A stretch of DNA of 33,220 bases from Gammaproteobacteria bacterium UBA7310 (lineage in GTDB: Bacteria; Pseudomonadota; Gammaproteobacteria; Pseudomonadales; Ketobacteraceae): the NCBI GenBank assembly GCA_002471665.1, contig DKQK01000017.1:40670-73889 (forward strand). Reading direction: 5' to 3'. The position numbers and the translations under genes are program-made. The notes beneath the pieces were generated by a model. The model had not been told where the DNA came from. It searched no databases and worked only from the letters and a program-made list of their open reading frames with translations. Below are positions 1 to 6,511 of the stretch, piece after piece. How positions within the stretch are numbered: the stretch's first letter is position 1; each line of letters opens with the position of its first letter.

Positions 1-1452
1 ATAGTGGGTTTTGTTGTACACATTGTACTTGCCGCTGGGTTTGCGCATGGGCAGGCGTTTCACCTCCTTGAGGGTGTTGGCATCGTACACGATGACGGCG
101 CCGTCCTGTTCCCAGATGGACAGCAGGGCGTGGCTGCCATCCTTGGTGAATTCCACGTGTGCGGCGGTTTTACCCGGTTCCGGTTGCAGAGTGTGGGCGA
201 TCTCCAGCGTGCGTTTGTCGATCAGGTGTACCACATCTTTATTGGGGCCGAAGAACACGTCCACCCAGGCATAGGGGCTGTTGTCGTGACTGCGCATGAA
301 GAACCCGGGCCCCAGGGTGTCGATCTGCTTGATCACCTGCCAGTTGCTCATATCGATGATGGAGACCTTGCCTTCTTTCAGGTGGGGCGTGGCCATGACG
401 GTTTTGCCCTGGTATTGCCAGCTGATGCCGGAGCCCAGGTGAGGCATGCCGGCCAGGGGGATGGTGGCGACAGTCCGGCTGTTGTTCAAATCTATCACCT
501 GGCCCCGGTCCCCTTCACGGCTGGCGCCGATCAGGTGGTTGTATTCCTGGTCGAAAAAGAAATCATCCAGATAGGTTTCCGTGGGAATGATCAGGGTGGG
601 AAAGGGTTCGCGGTAGGGGATTTCCAGGATGGTTTTGCTGTCCTTGAGGGCGGCCACGAAACTGTTGCGGGGCGGGGCGGTATAGACGGCACTGACCCGG
701 CCTTCCACCGGAATGACTTTGATGGGGGTGAGGTTTTCCGTGTCCAGTAACACCAGGTTGTGGGGCAGGTAATTGGCCACCATGGCATAGCGGCCATCAA
801 AGGAGACCGCCATATTGCGGGTATTGATGCCGGCCCGGATTTCCGCCACGGTTTTCAGGTTGTAGATGTCGAACTTGCTGATCCAGCCATCGCGGGAGGC
901 GAAATACACAAAGCGGCCGTCCGGTGAATATTTGGGGCCGCCGTGCAAGGCAAAGCGGGTCTGAAAGCGATGAATGGGGGTGAAGCTGTCCCCGTCCAGC
1001 AGGGTGGCGTGATGATCCCCCAGTTCCACCACCACAAACAGGTTTTGCAGGTCAGCCTTGAATGCCGGTGTGTCCGGCAACTGTTTTATGTCGTAGTGAA
1101 TGACATGGCTGCCCTGGATATCCTGCAGCGTCCAGCGGGGCGTGTGTGCAGGGGGTTGATAGATATAGTCGGCCAGTGCCTGTATCTGATCTGCTGATAG
1201 TACTGCTTTAAATCCCGGCATTTGAGTGGCGGCGCGGCCTTCACTGATCACATCCATCGCCTGGGGTTTGCGCAGGCGGGATAAATTGTCCGGCAGCAGC
1301 GCCGGACCCATGCCACCCAGCCTCTGCTGGCCGTGGCAACTGGCGCAGTGTTGTTGAAACAGGCTGTCGGTGGCCCCTGCCCAGGTTTTGCCGGGCAGGC
1401 CAATCAGCAACAACAGCAGTAAAGAAAAGGCAATTCGTGTTCGGTACAGCAT
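1..1452 (-). CDS. nirN: NirN, dihydro-heme d1 dehydrogenase (3' end cut by window edge)
   Basis: NirN is a periplasmic c-type cytochrome with a d1-type eight-bladed propeller. In Pseudomonas it oxidises dihydro-heme d1 to heme d1, the last step before delivery to NirS. Reading the minus strand from ATG at 1452 gives a signal peptide (about residues 1-25, a Leu-rich core ending TWA), then a heme c site C36-A-S-C39-H40 with a likely axial Met at 78 (TQMPGF), then a long propeller domain related to the NirS d1 domain. The visible 484 codons end in PSGKYNVYNKTHY, matching the PTGKFNVINTV end of NirS, so only a few residues and the stop lie beyond the edge. The start is 7 nt after the nirJ stop, in the same operon. 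NirN is told from NirS and NirF by its own c domain plus its place after nirJ. In P. aeruginosa nirE lies between nirJ and nirN; here it does not. Confidence 0.9.
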   Translation of the reverse strand, partial: MLYRTRIAFSLLLLLLIGLPGKTWAGATDSLFQQHCASCHGQQRLGGMGPALLPDNLSRLRKPQAMDVISEGRAATQMPGFKAVLSADQIQALADYIYQPPAHTPRWTLQDIQGSHVIHYDIKQLPDTPAFKADLQNLFVVVELGDHHATLLDGDSFTPIHRFQTRFALHGGPKYSPDGRFVYFASRDGWISKFDIYNLKTVAEIRAGINTRNMAVSFDGRYAMVANYLPHNLVLLDTENLTPIKVIPVEGRVSAVYTAPPRNSFVAALKDSKTILEIPYREPFPTLIIPTETYLDDFFFDQEYNHLIGASREGDRGQVIDLNNSRTVATIPLAGMPHLGSGISWQYQGKTVMATPHLKEGKVSIIDMSNWQVIKQIDTLGPGFFMRSHDNSPYAWVDVFFGPNKDVVHLIDKRTLEIAHTLQPEPGKTAAHVEFTKDGSHALLSIWEQDGAVIVYDANTLKEVKRLPMRKPSGKYNVYNKTHY

Positions 1453-1459
1453 GGTTGGT

Positions 1460-2680
1460 TTAATCCAGGGTGCGGGCGTGAATGCGGTGTGCAGAGCCAC
1501 TGTGAGCGGGCATGGGTATGCGCTCGGCGCGCTGATTTTCCGGCAGGCCTATTTCCGAGTCCGACAGGTAGCAGGCCGGGTCTTCCGCCCAGGGGTTGCC
1601 GGTGAGTTGATAGGCCCGTACCCGGGTATTGCCGCCGCAGATGTTAAGGTATCGGCATTGAGCGCAGCGGCCTTCCACCGGCCGCGGCTGCATGCGGAAA
1701 CCGTCCATGAGGGGATCGCCGGAGCGGCTCCAGATTGTGGAAAACGGTTCGTCTTTCACGTTGCCCAGGTTGTAGTTCCACCAGAACGTGTCCGGATGGA
1801 CGTTGCCCAGGTTATCAATGTTGGCAATGTTCTGGCCGCTGGAATTGCCACCCCAACTGATCAGCCGTTGGCGCAGCGGCTCGACCTGTTGCGGCACGTT
1901 GCGTTCTGCCCATTGCAGCAGAAACGGGCCATCGGCGTCATTGTTACCGGTGACGTATTCCCGCACGATACCTTGTTGTAGTTCCGCCCAGCAGCGTTCG
2001 AACAGGCGGTTCATGGCCTTGCGCGTGGTCTGGTGAAATACATCGTGTTTGCGGTGACGGTTGCCCCGCCCCGAGTAGTTCAGATGGGAAAGATAAAACT
2101 TGTCGATGTTGCACTGGGCAATGATGTCCAGCAGGGGGTCCAGTTCGTGGCTGTTGTCCTGGGTTAATGTAAAACGGGCACCCACTTTGATGCCGTGCTG
2201 TTTACACAGTTCCATGCCGTGCAGGGAGGCATCAAACGCGCCTGCTTTCTGTCGAAAATGATCATGAGTGGCGCGAATACCGTCCAGGCTCACTCCCACA
2301 TAGTCATAGCCGATGTCGGCAATTTGCTGAATGTTGTTTTCATTGATGAGGGTGCCGTTGCTGGAGAGGCCCACGTAAAAACCCAGTTGCTTGGCATAGC
2401 GGGAGATCTCAAAAATATCCGGCCTCAGCAGAGGTTCTCCTCCGGACAGGATCAGTACCGGCACGCGGAACCGTTTCAGATCATCGATGACCGAGAATAC
2501 CTGCCCGGTGTTCAGCTCACCGGGAAAATCCACATCGGCCGAGATGGAATAGCAATGCTTGCAGGTGAGGTTACAGCGCCGTATCAGGTTCCAGATCACC
2601 ACCGGGCCCGGTGGCTTGCGCGCCGGAGGAACGGGTGCCGGATTCAGCAGCGTCTGCATATATTGGGTGATGCGAAACAT
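1460..2680 (-). CDS. nirJ: NirJ, heme d1 radical SAM enzyme
   Basis: NirJ is a cytoplasmic radical S-adenosylmethionine enzyme. It replaces two propionate side chains of didecarboxysiroheme with oxo groups during heme d1 synthesis. The protein has 406 residues. The radical SAM motif C36-NLT-C40-KH-C43 holds the [4Fe-4S] cluster near the N terminus, followed by the GGEP SAM-binding motif (LSGGEPLLRPD). A Cys-rich C terminus (CAQCRYLNICGG, then a later ACYLSD) fits an auxiliary cluster of the SPASM type. The start at 2680 has a good ribosome site (AGGAGA, 5 nt spacing) and lies 10 nt after the nirH stop. It is followed 7 nt later by nirN. Length and position match NirJ of Pseudomonas; the related AhbC/AhbD enzymes are less likely in this operon. 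Confidence 0.93.
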   Translation of the reverse strand: MFRITQYMQTLLNPAPVPPARKPPGPVVIWNLIRRCNLTCKHCYSISADVDFPGELNTGQVFSVIDDLKRFRVPVLILSGGEPLLRPDIFEISRYAKQLGFYVGLSSNGTLINENNIQQIADIGYDYVGVSLDGIRATHDHFRQKAGAFDASLHGMELCKQHGIKVGARFTLTQDNSHELDPLLDIIAQCNIDKFYLSHLNYSGRGNRHRKHDVFHQTTRKAMNRLFERCWAELQQGIVREYVTGNNDADGPFLLQWAERNVPQQVEPLRQRLISWGGNSSGQNIANIDNLGNVHPDTFWWNYNLGNVKDEPFSTIWSRSGDPLMDGFRMQPRPVEGRCAQCRYLNICGGNTRVRAYQLTGNPWAEDPACYLSDSEIGLPENQRAERIPMPAHSGSAHRIHARTLD

Positions 2681-2690
2681 GACGGTCTCC

Positions 2691-3203
2691 TCAATTAACC
2701 AGGCGTAAACCGGTTTTTTTCAGGATGCGGGTGGAGTACAGCACATCGCTTCCCAGGTTTGCCGGGCCAATCAGTTGGGCAATGGCCTGAATGTGATCCT
2801 GCACGCTTTCCTGGGTGTGGCCGTGTACCATGGCAAACAGATTATATGGCCAGTCGGGTAAATGGCGGGGGCGGTGGTAGCAGTGGCTGACAAAATCCAG
2901 ATCGCCGATGCGGCGGCCCAGCTCAGATACGGATTCATCGGGCACATTCCATACCGTCATGCCGTTGGCGCCATAGCCCAGGCGGTAATGATTGGGCACC
3001 GCGGCGATGCGACGAATCACCCCATGGTCGAGCATGCGTTGAAAGCGGGTTTTTACTTCGTCGGCACTGACACCCAGTTGTTCGGCCAGAGCGTGATAGG
3101 GCCGGCTGACCAGCGGCAATCCACTTTGTGTGAGCTTGATCAGCTCGCGGTCCAGACTGCAGAGTTGATAACCGGTTTCAGACCGGGAAACGTAATCCGA
3201 CAT
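2691..3203 (-). CDS. nirH: NirH, siroheme decarboxylase subunit
   Basis: NirH is one of four Lrp/AsnC-like proteins (NirD, L, G, H) that together decarboxylate siroheme to 12,18-didecarboxysiroheme in the cytoplasm. From ATG 3203 the product is 170 residues: an N-terminal winged helix-turn-helix (LDRELIKLTQSGLPL, then LGVSADEVKTRFQRM), then an AsnC-type ferredoxin-like domain with the family's HCYHRPR and WPYNLFAMVHG segments. A longer reading starting at 3257 exists. I prefer 3203 because GAGGA lies 5 nt upstream and MSDYV fits family starts. The gene overlaps the end of nirG by 26 nt, which suggests translational coupling. The H assignment rests on operon order (D-L-G-H) and on NirL/NirH resembling each other (WPYNL, RYRLG-type motifs). 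Confidence 0.88.
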   Translation of the reverse strand: MSDYVSRSETGYQLCSLDRELIKLTQSGLPLVSRPYHALAEQLGVSADEVKTRFQRMLDHGVIRRIAAVPNHYRLGYGANGMTVWNVPDESVSELGRRIGDLDFVSHCYHRPRHLPDWPYNLFAMVHGHTQESVQDHIQAIAQLIGPANLGSDVLYSTRILKKTGLRLVN

Positions 3204-3657
3204 AATATTCCTCGATCTTGGGCATGTTATACACCGGGAAGCCGGTAAGGGATTCAATGCGCTGAACTACGGTATCCACTTCATCCAGCTGTTCGGTGGC
3301 GATGACAAACCACATGTTGAATTCATGGGCACGTTGGTAGTTGTGGGCGATCTCCGGCAATTGATTGACTTGCGTGCTGACCCGTTCAAATTCCGCCTCC
3401 GGAACGCGCATGGCCGCCAGTGCCAAACCGCCGCCCAGGCGTTCGGCGTGAAACATGGGGCCAAAGCGGGTGAGGGTTTTATCATCCAGCATGGACTGCA
3501 AGCGGTGCAGCAGTTCCGTTTCCCCGATCCCCAGCTCCCCGGCAATGACGCGGTAGGGTTCGTCGCAGACCGGCATGCCATCCTGCAGGCGATTGATGAT
3601 GCGCCGATCAATCTCGTCCAGAGGGCGGTGTTTGGCATCAGCTTGCCCGGCGTGCAT
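3178..3657 (-). CDS. nirG: NirG, siroheme decarboxylase subunit
   Basis: This is a siroheme decarboxylase subunit of the AsnC/Lrp fold, 159 residues. The N-terminal helix-turn-helix reads DEIDRRIINRLQDG then LGIGETELLHRLQSML. The C-terminal domain carries the RFGPMFHAERLGG and HNYQRAHEFNMWFV segments that mark the NirD/NirG branch, as opposed to NirL/NirH. These proteins look like transcription factors but act as enzymes in the heme d1 pathway. The start at 3657 is supported by GGAGG about 6 nt upstream and overlaps the nirL end by 20 nt. The stop lies inside nirH. I call it G rather than D from its position after nirL. Confidence 0.87.
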   Translation of the reverse strand: MHAGQADAKHRPLDEIDRRIINRLQDGMPVCDEPYRVIAGELGIGETELLHRLQSMLDDKTLTRFGPMFHAERLGGGLALAAMRVPEAEFERVSTQVNQLPEIAHNYQRAHEFNMWFVIATEQLDEVDTVVQRIESLTGFPVYNMPKIEEYYVGLRFPV

Positions 3658-4132
3658 AGTGGCCTCCGGTTTGTTTGAACTGTTGATTACTGAACAGGAT
3701 GGAGCGGGGAATGTGTTGTAATGAATAGCGTTGCGTGATGCGCTCCAGTTGTTGCAGTACCACCTCGCGGCTTTTGCCGTGAATCATGCAATACAGGTTA
3801 TAGGGCCAGTGGGGCGCCTGACGACGGCGGCGGTAACACAGGGTAACCCCCTCAGCCCCCCGTAACTGATCCCCCACCGCATCCACTTGGTCGTCGTCCA
3901 CATCCCACACCACCATGGCGTTGGCGCGATAGCCTACAGCATGATGTCGTACCACCAGGCCCAGACGTTTGATGTAACCGGCGCTGGTCCAGTGTTTGAT
4001 CTGCGCCATGACCAAGGGTTCGGGCAAGTCCAGTTGCAACGCCAGGGTACGGTATGGGGTGGCGGTCAGGGGCAGACCATCCTGAATGGCTGCTTTCAAA
4101 TGTTCCTGTTGTGATTCGGTCAGTAGATTCAT
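3638..4132 (-). CDS. nirL: NirL, siroheme decarboxylase subunit
   Basis: This is an AsnC/Lrp-fold subunit of the siroheme decarboxylase complex, 164 residues from ATG 4132. That ATG overlaps the nirD stop in an ATGA junction, with AGGA 7 nt upstream, so I prefer it over a start five codons earlier (4147). The winged helix (ESQQEHLKAAIQDGLPL) is followed by the catalytic-type domain with CYRRRRQAPHWPYNLYCMIHG, closely matching the NirH segment CYHRPRHLPDWPYNLFAMVHG in layout. NirD-NirL pairs are the minimal decarboxylase in some bacteria; here the D-L and G-H pairs are both present, as in Pseudomonas. Confidence 0.88.
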   Translation of the reverse strand: MNLLTESQQEHLKAAIQDGLPLTATPYRTLALQLDLPEPLVMAQIKHWTSAGYIKRLGLVVRHHAVGYRANAMVVWDVDDDQVDAVGDQLRGAEGVTLCYRRRRQAPHWPYNLYCMIHGKSREVVLQQLERITQRYSLQHIPRSILFSNQQFKQTGGHYARRAS

Positions 4133-4590
4133 GGTGTGTCCTGCCATTGCAATGGGAATCCAAGGTCAATGTGATAGGCCTGCTCCATGGGCAAAATCAA
4201 CAGGGGCATTCCGGTGCCCTCATCGATGGCTTGCAGAATCGCCTGCAGGGATTCCTGATCGCAGGCTGTGACCACAAACCAGAGGTTGAACTCGTGCTCG
4301 CGCTCGTAGTTGTGATTAACCCCTTCAAACCGGTTAACGAAGTCAGCGATTTCGGTCAGGCGTTCCGGTGGTACCGCCAGGGCCGCCAGGGTACTGGCAC
4401 CGGCGCGGTGATGATCAAACACCGGGCCAACACGGCTGATGATGCGTTGTGCCTGTAACTGGCGCAGACAATCTATGACTTCCTGCTCCTTGACGCCGAA
4501 TTCTTCAGCCAGGGTCAGGAAAGGGCGTTCTCCCACCGGGAAACCTCTTTGGTAGCGATCGATCAGTTGTCGTGACAGTAAATCCAGCAT
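4129..4590 (-). CDS. nirD: NirD, siroheme decarboxylase subunit
   Basis: This is the first of the four Lrp-like siroheme decarboxylase genes, 153 residues, close to the usual 150. It has an N-terminal helix-turn-helix (LLSRQLIDRYQRGFPV, FGVKEQEVIDCLRQL) and an AsnC-type domain with RVGPVFDHHRAGA and HNYEREHEFNLWFV, the hallmark of the NirD/NirG branch. The start at 4590 comes 2 nt after the nirF stop, with AGGA 8 nt upstream inside the nirF 3' end. The stop overlaps the nirL start (ATGA). The whole D-L-G-H set is translationally chained, which fits assembly into one complex. Confidence 0.88.
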   Translation of the reverse strand: MLDLLSRQLIDRYQRGFPVGERPFLTLAEEFGVKEQEVIDCLRQLQAQRIISRVGPVFDHHRAGASTLAALAVPPERLTEIADFVNRFEGVNHNYEREHEFNLWFVVTACDQESLQAILQAIDEGTGMPLLILPMEQAYHIDLGFPLQWQDTP

Positions 4591-4592
4591 GG

Positions 4593-5777
4593 TTACAATC
4601 CTGTCTGGTGAGCACGATGAGTGAAGAAAATGCCGCTCGGCGCCTGTGCCGGTAAGGTGGCAATGCGTTGCAAGGTACGGGTGTCATAGATGTCCACGCG
4701 ATTTTCATCCCGCACCGAAATCCATATCTGTTCACCCCGGGGCGTAAATTCCATATGCAGTACGCCTTTGCCTGGAGTCAATTGATGGATAACCCGGGCG
4801 GTTTCCACGTCAATGACCTGTAGGGTGTCGTTGTCGGGGAAGGCGAAGTTGACCCAGATACGCCGGTGATCCGGCTGACTCATGACAAATACCGGCTGGC
4901 CATGGGCAGTGATGCGCTGGCCCAGTTGCCAGTCCGCCATGTTCATTTTCAGAACCTGGTGACGGCCGATGGCGGGAAAAAACGCCTGCTGGCCGGAAAT
5001 GGCCCAGCCTTCCAAATGCGGCATTTTGTACACCGGTAATTTCTCGGAGCCTTTGCCGTAGCCATCGAGAATGCGTTGCACGCCCTGTTGCGGATGCCAC
5101 AGGTCCAGCATCGCCATTCCATCCTCGCCGAACAGTCCGGCAATATAGAAACGCCCATCCGGCGTGATCAGCCCGTCATAGGGGCCCTTACCGACGCCGT
5201 TGAATTTCTGCAGCTGTGGGTTGGCGGGCGTAGACATATCCAGCACCCAGATGGCGTCACCCTCATACAGGCTGAACACAAAACGATTACCCGGTGCATC
5301 CACCAAACCCACGGTTTTGGAGTAGTGGCCGGTTGAGGTTAATGCGGGAATATCGGCAATCAACTGCAGCGAGTCGGCGGCAAAAACTTTGATGCCACCG
5401 GGTTCGTAGTTGGAAACCGCAATCATGCTGCCATCCTGACTGATGGCGCCGCCGATGCTGTTGCCGGCCTGAATAATGCGCTGATCTATGCGCTGCTTTA
5501 ACAGATCCACTTTGGTCAGGCCACCATCGCGGCCAAACACATAAGCAAAGCGTGCGTCCCTCGAATATACTACCGATGCATGGGACAGATCACCCAGGCC
5601 GGTCACGCGGGCCAGGCTGCTGTGATCACTGGTATTGATGATCTGCAGTGAGCCGCTGGCGCGTTCGATCACCACCCCCAGATCGCCACTGCCCATGACG
5701 GGGGGCTGCTGGGCACAGGCGCTGATCAGCAAGGCAAGCACCGTGAACAGGGCCTGTTTCATCGGGAGCCTCATCAT
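4593..5777 (-). CDS. nirF: NirF, heme d1 biosynthesis lipoprotein
   Basis: NirF is a d1-type propeller protein needed for a late step of heme d1 formation in the periplasm. In P. aeruginosa it is membrane anchored and contacts NirN and NirS. From ATG 5777 there are 394 residues. The N terminus is a lipoprotein signal with lipobox LISA-C21, followed by propeller repeats related to the NirS d1 domain (DARFAYVFGRDGGLTKVD, SPDG-type and RHQVLKMN segments). The start overlaps the nirC stop (CTATGATGA) with GAGG 6 nt upstream, so I reject the longer reading from 5810. It has no CxxCH motif, which separates it from NirN. It is followed 2 nt later by nirD. Confidence 0.92.
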   Translation of the reverse strand: MMRLPMKQALFTVLALLISACAQQPPVMGSGDLGVVIERASGSLQIINTSDHSSLARVTGLGDLSHASVVYSRDARFAYVFGRDGGLTKVDLLKQRIDQRIIQAGNSIGGAISQDGSMIAVSNYEPGGIKVFAADSLQLIADIPALTSTGHYSKTVGLVDAPGNRFVFSLYEGDAIWVLDMSTPANPQLQKFNGVGKGPYDGLITPDGRFYIAGLFGEDGMAMLDLWHPQQGVQRILDGYGKGSEKLPVYKMPHLEGWAISGQQAFFPAIGRHQVLKMNMADWQLGQRITAHGQPVFVMSQPDHRRIWVNFAFPDNDTLQVIDVETARVIHQLTPGKGVLHMEFTPRGEQIWISVRDENRVDIYDTRTLQRIATLPAQAPSGIFFTHRAHQTGL

Positions 5778-6103
5778 AGGGAACCTCGCTTCAGTTGTGT
5801 CACGATCCATTGGATCTCCTCATCGTTAAAGAAGCGTTGCCAGGGGGGCATGGGGGTGCCGGGGATGCCGTGCTTGATTACCTGAATCAGATAGTCATCC
5901 GGTATGGACTGTAAACGTTCTGCCTGCAGATCCGGGCCCAGGCCACCGGCAAAGGTCAATCCGTGGCACGAGCCGCAGTCCTGCTGCACGGTATAGGCAA
6001 TGCTGTCACGCCGTTGGGCAGTCACCTCGGCTAACGCAGCGTTGGCTATCATCAACCAACCCGCACACAAGCATGTTATGTATCCTGATTTCACCTTCAT
6101 CAT
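5774..6103 (-). CDS. nirC: NirC, c-type cytochrome of the nir operon
   Basis: This is a small periplasmic monoheme cytochrome c of 109 residues. It has a signal peptide (about residues 1-25, ending ANAALA), a heme site C43-G-S-C46-H47, and a likely Met ligand in GTPMPPW. In Pseudomonas and Paracoccus relatives, NirC donates electrons to NirS or takes part in heme d1 maturation. It is the first gene of the minus-strand heme d1 operon and its stop overlaps the nirF start. A second Met codon directly follows the first, so the start could be 6100. I found no clear -35/-10 pair or FNR box for this direction in the 6104-6227 region. Confidence 0.88.
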   Translation of the reverse strand: MMKVKSGYITCLCAGWLMIANAALAEVTAQRRDSIAYTVQQDCGSCHGLTFAGGLGPDLQAERLQSIPDDYLIQVIKHGIPGTPMPPWQRFFNDEEIQWIVTQLKRGSL

Positions 6104-6175
6104 GGCTTCATTCTAGAAAGGGGCGCCAAGGAAAACCTGCTTCAGATCAGTATTTTTAGCTGAAATCGCTGCTTG

Positions 6176-6191
6176 TATCACTTAAGGGGTA
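6176..6191 (+). promoter_or_regulatory. NarL-like 7-2-7 heptamer pair upstream of nirS
   Basis: TATCACT-TA-AGGGGTA fits the NarL/NarP inverted heptamer layout (TACYYMT, 2 bp, AKRRGTA): 5 of 7 in the left half and 7 of 7 in the right. It is centred at 6183.5, about 92 bp before the predicted nirS start. A similar pair sits at nearly the same distance before norC, and narXL is in the window. It also lies in the leader region of the divergent nirC operon, so it could serve both. This is an inference from pattern and position. Confidence 0.45.
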
Positions 6192-6227
6192 GTGGTTCAG
6201 ATCAGAGTTGGTATGTGTGGTGGGACG

Positions 6228-6241
6228 TTGATCTCGCTCAA
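6228..6241 (+). promoter_or_regulatory. FNR/DNR-type box of the nirS promoter
   Basis: TTGATCTCGCTCAA matches the FNR/ANR/DNR consensus TTGAT-N4-ATCAA with one mismatch. The centre (6234.5) is exactly 41.5 bp upstream of the start predicted from the -10 at 6264-6269, the classic class II activator position. DNR-type regulators activate nir genes under low oxygen and NO. No FNR/DNR gene is in the window. Confidence 0.8.
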
Positions 6242-6263
6242 GCTTTCATTGCCTCAGGAGGCT

Positions 6264-6269
6264 AATAAT
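6264..6269 (+). promoter_or_regulatory. Predicted -10 element of the nirS promoter
   Basis: AATAAT (5 of 6 to TATAAT) begins at the 30th base after the centre of the FNR/DNR box, as required for a class II FNR promoter. The predicted transcription start is near 6276, giving a leader of about 236 nt before nirS that contains the small ORF at 6302-6454. Confidence 0.6.
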
Positions 6270-6301
6270 GCCAAGCAGAGAGAGTGAGAGGAGCGCATTC
6301 A

Positions 6302-6454
6302 ATGGAATTCGTACAGCTCAATGAAGGAATGTTTTTCATGGCCGCACTGGGCTGGGTGTTGTTGCAGTGCGGCAGTCTGATGGCGATGTCTAAATGGCTG
6401 TGCCCCGCCAGAAAATCCAATTCTGATCAACAGAATCATCTAATCAACAGATAA
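6302..6454 (+). CDS. Predicted small membrane protein in the nirS leader (50 aa)
   Basis: This is an ORF of 50 codons, ATG 6302 to TAA 6454, starting MEFVQLNEGM and ending NHLINR. It has one hydrophobic stretch (about residues 10-29, FFMAALGWVLLQCGSLMAM) followed by basic residues K31, R37 and K38, as expected for a single-pass inner membrane protein. It begins about 26 nt after the predicted nirS transcription start, has AGGAG 8 nt before its ATG, and ends 57 nt before nirS. If real it is co-transcribed with nirS. I do not recognise a family. It could be an assembly or stability partner for nitrite reductase or a leader with no protein role. Coding status is inferred from position, ribosome site and composition only. 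Confidence 0.5.
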   Translation: MEFVQLNEGMFFMAALGWVLLQCGSLMAMSKWLCPARKSNSDQQNHLINR

Positions 6455-6511
6455 CGCTTTTTTACACAATCACTGTCAGCAGGTGCCGGCAGGAAAATTG
6501 GGAGGTGGACC

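Noticed and set aside
4..750. Long plus-strand open frame opposite nirN
   Set aside because: It is antisense to clear NirN coding sequence, has low-complexity composition and no ribosome site; a shadow of GC-rich codon bias.
6128..6160. CTGATCTGAAGCAG on the minus strand as an FNR box for nirC
   Set aside because: Only one half-site resembles the consensus and no -10 lies at the required distance.
6268..6324. An 18-codon ORF with a perfect AGGAGG site upstream of nirS
   Set aside because: Its ATG overlaps the predicted -10 and lies upstream of the predicted transcription start, so it would not be in the message. The AGGAGG-like match is part of the promoter spacer.
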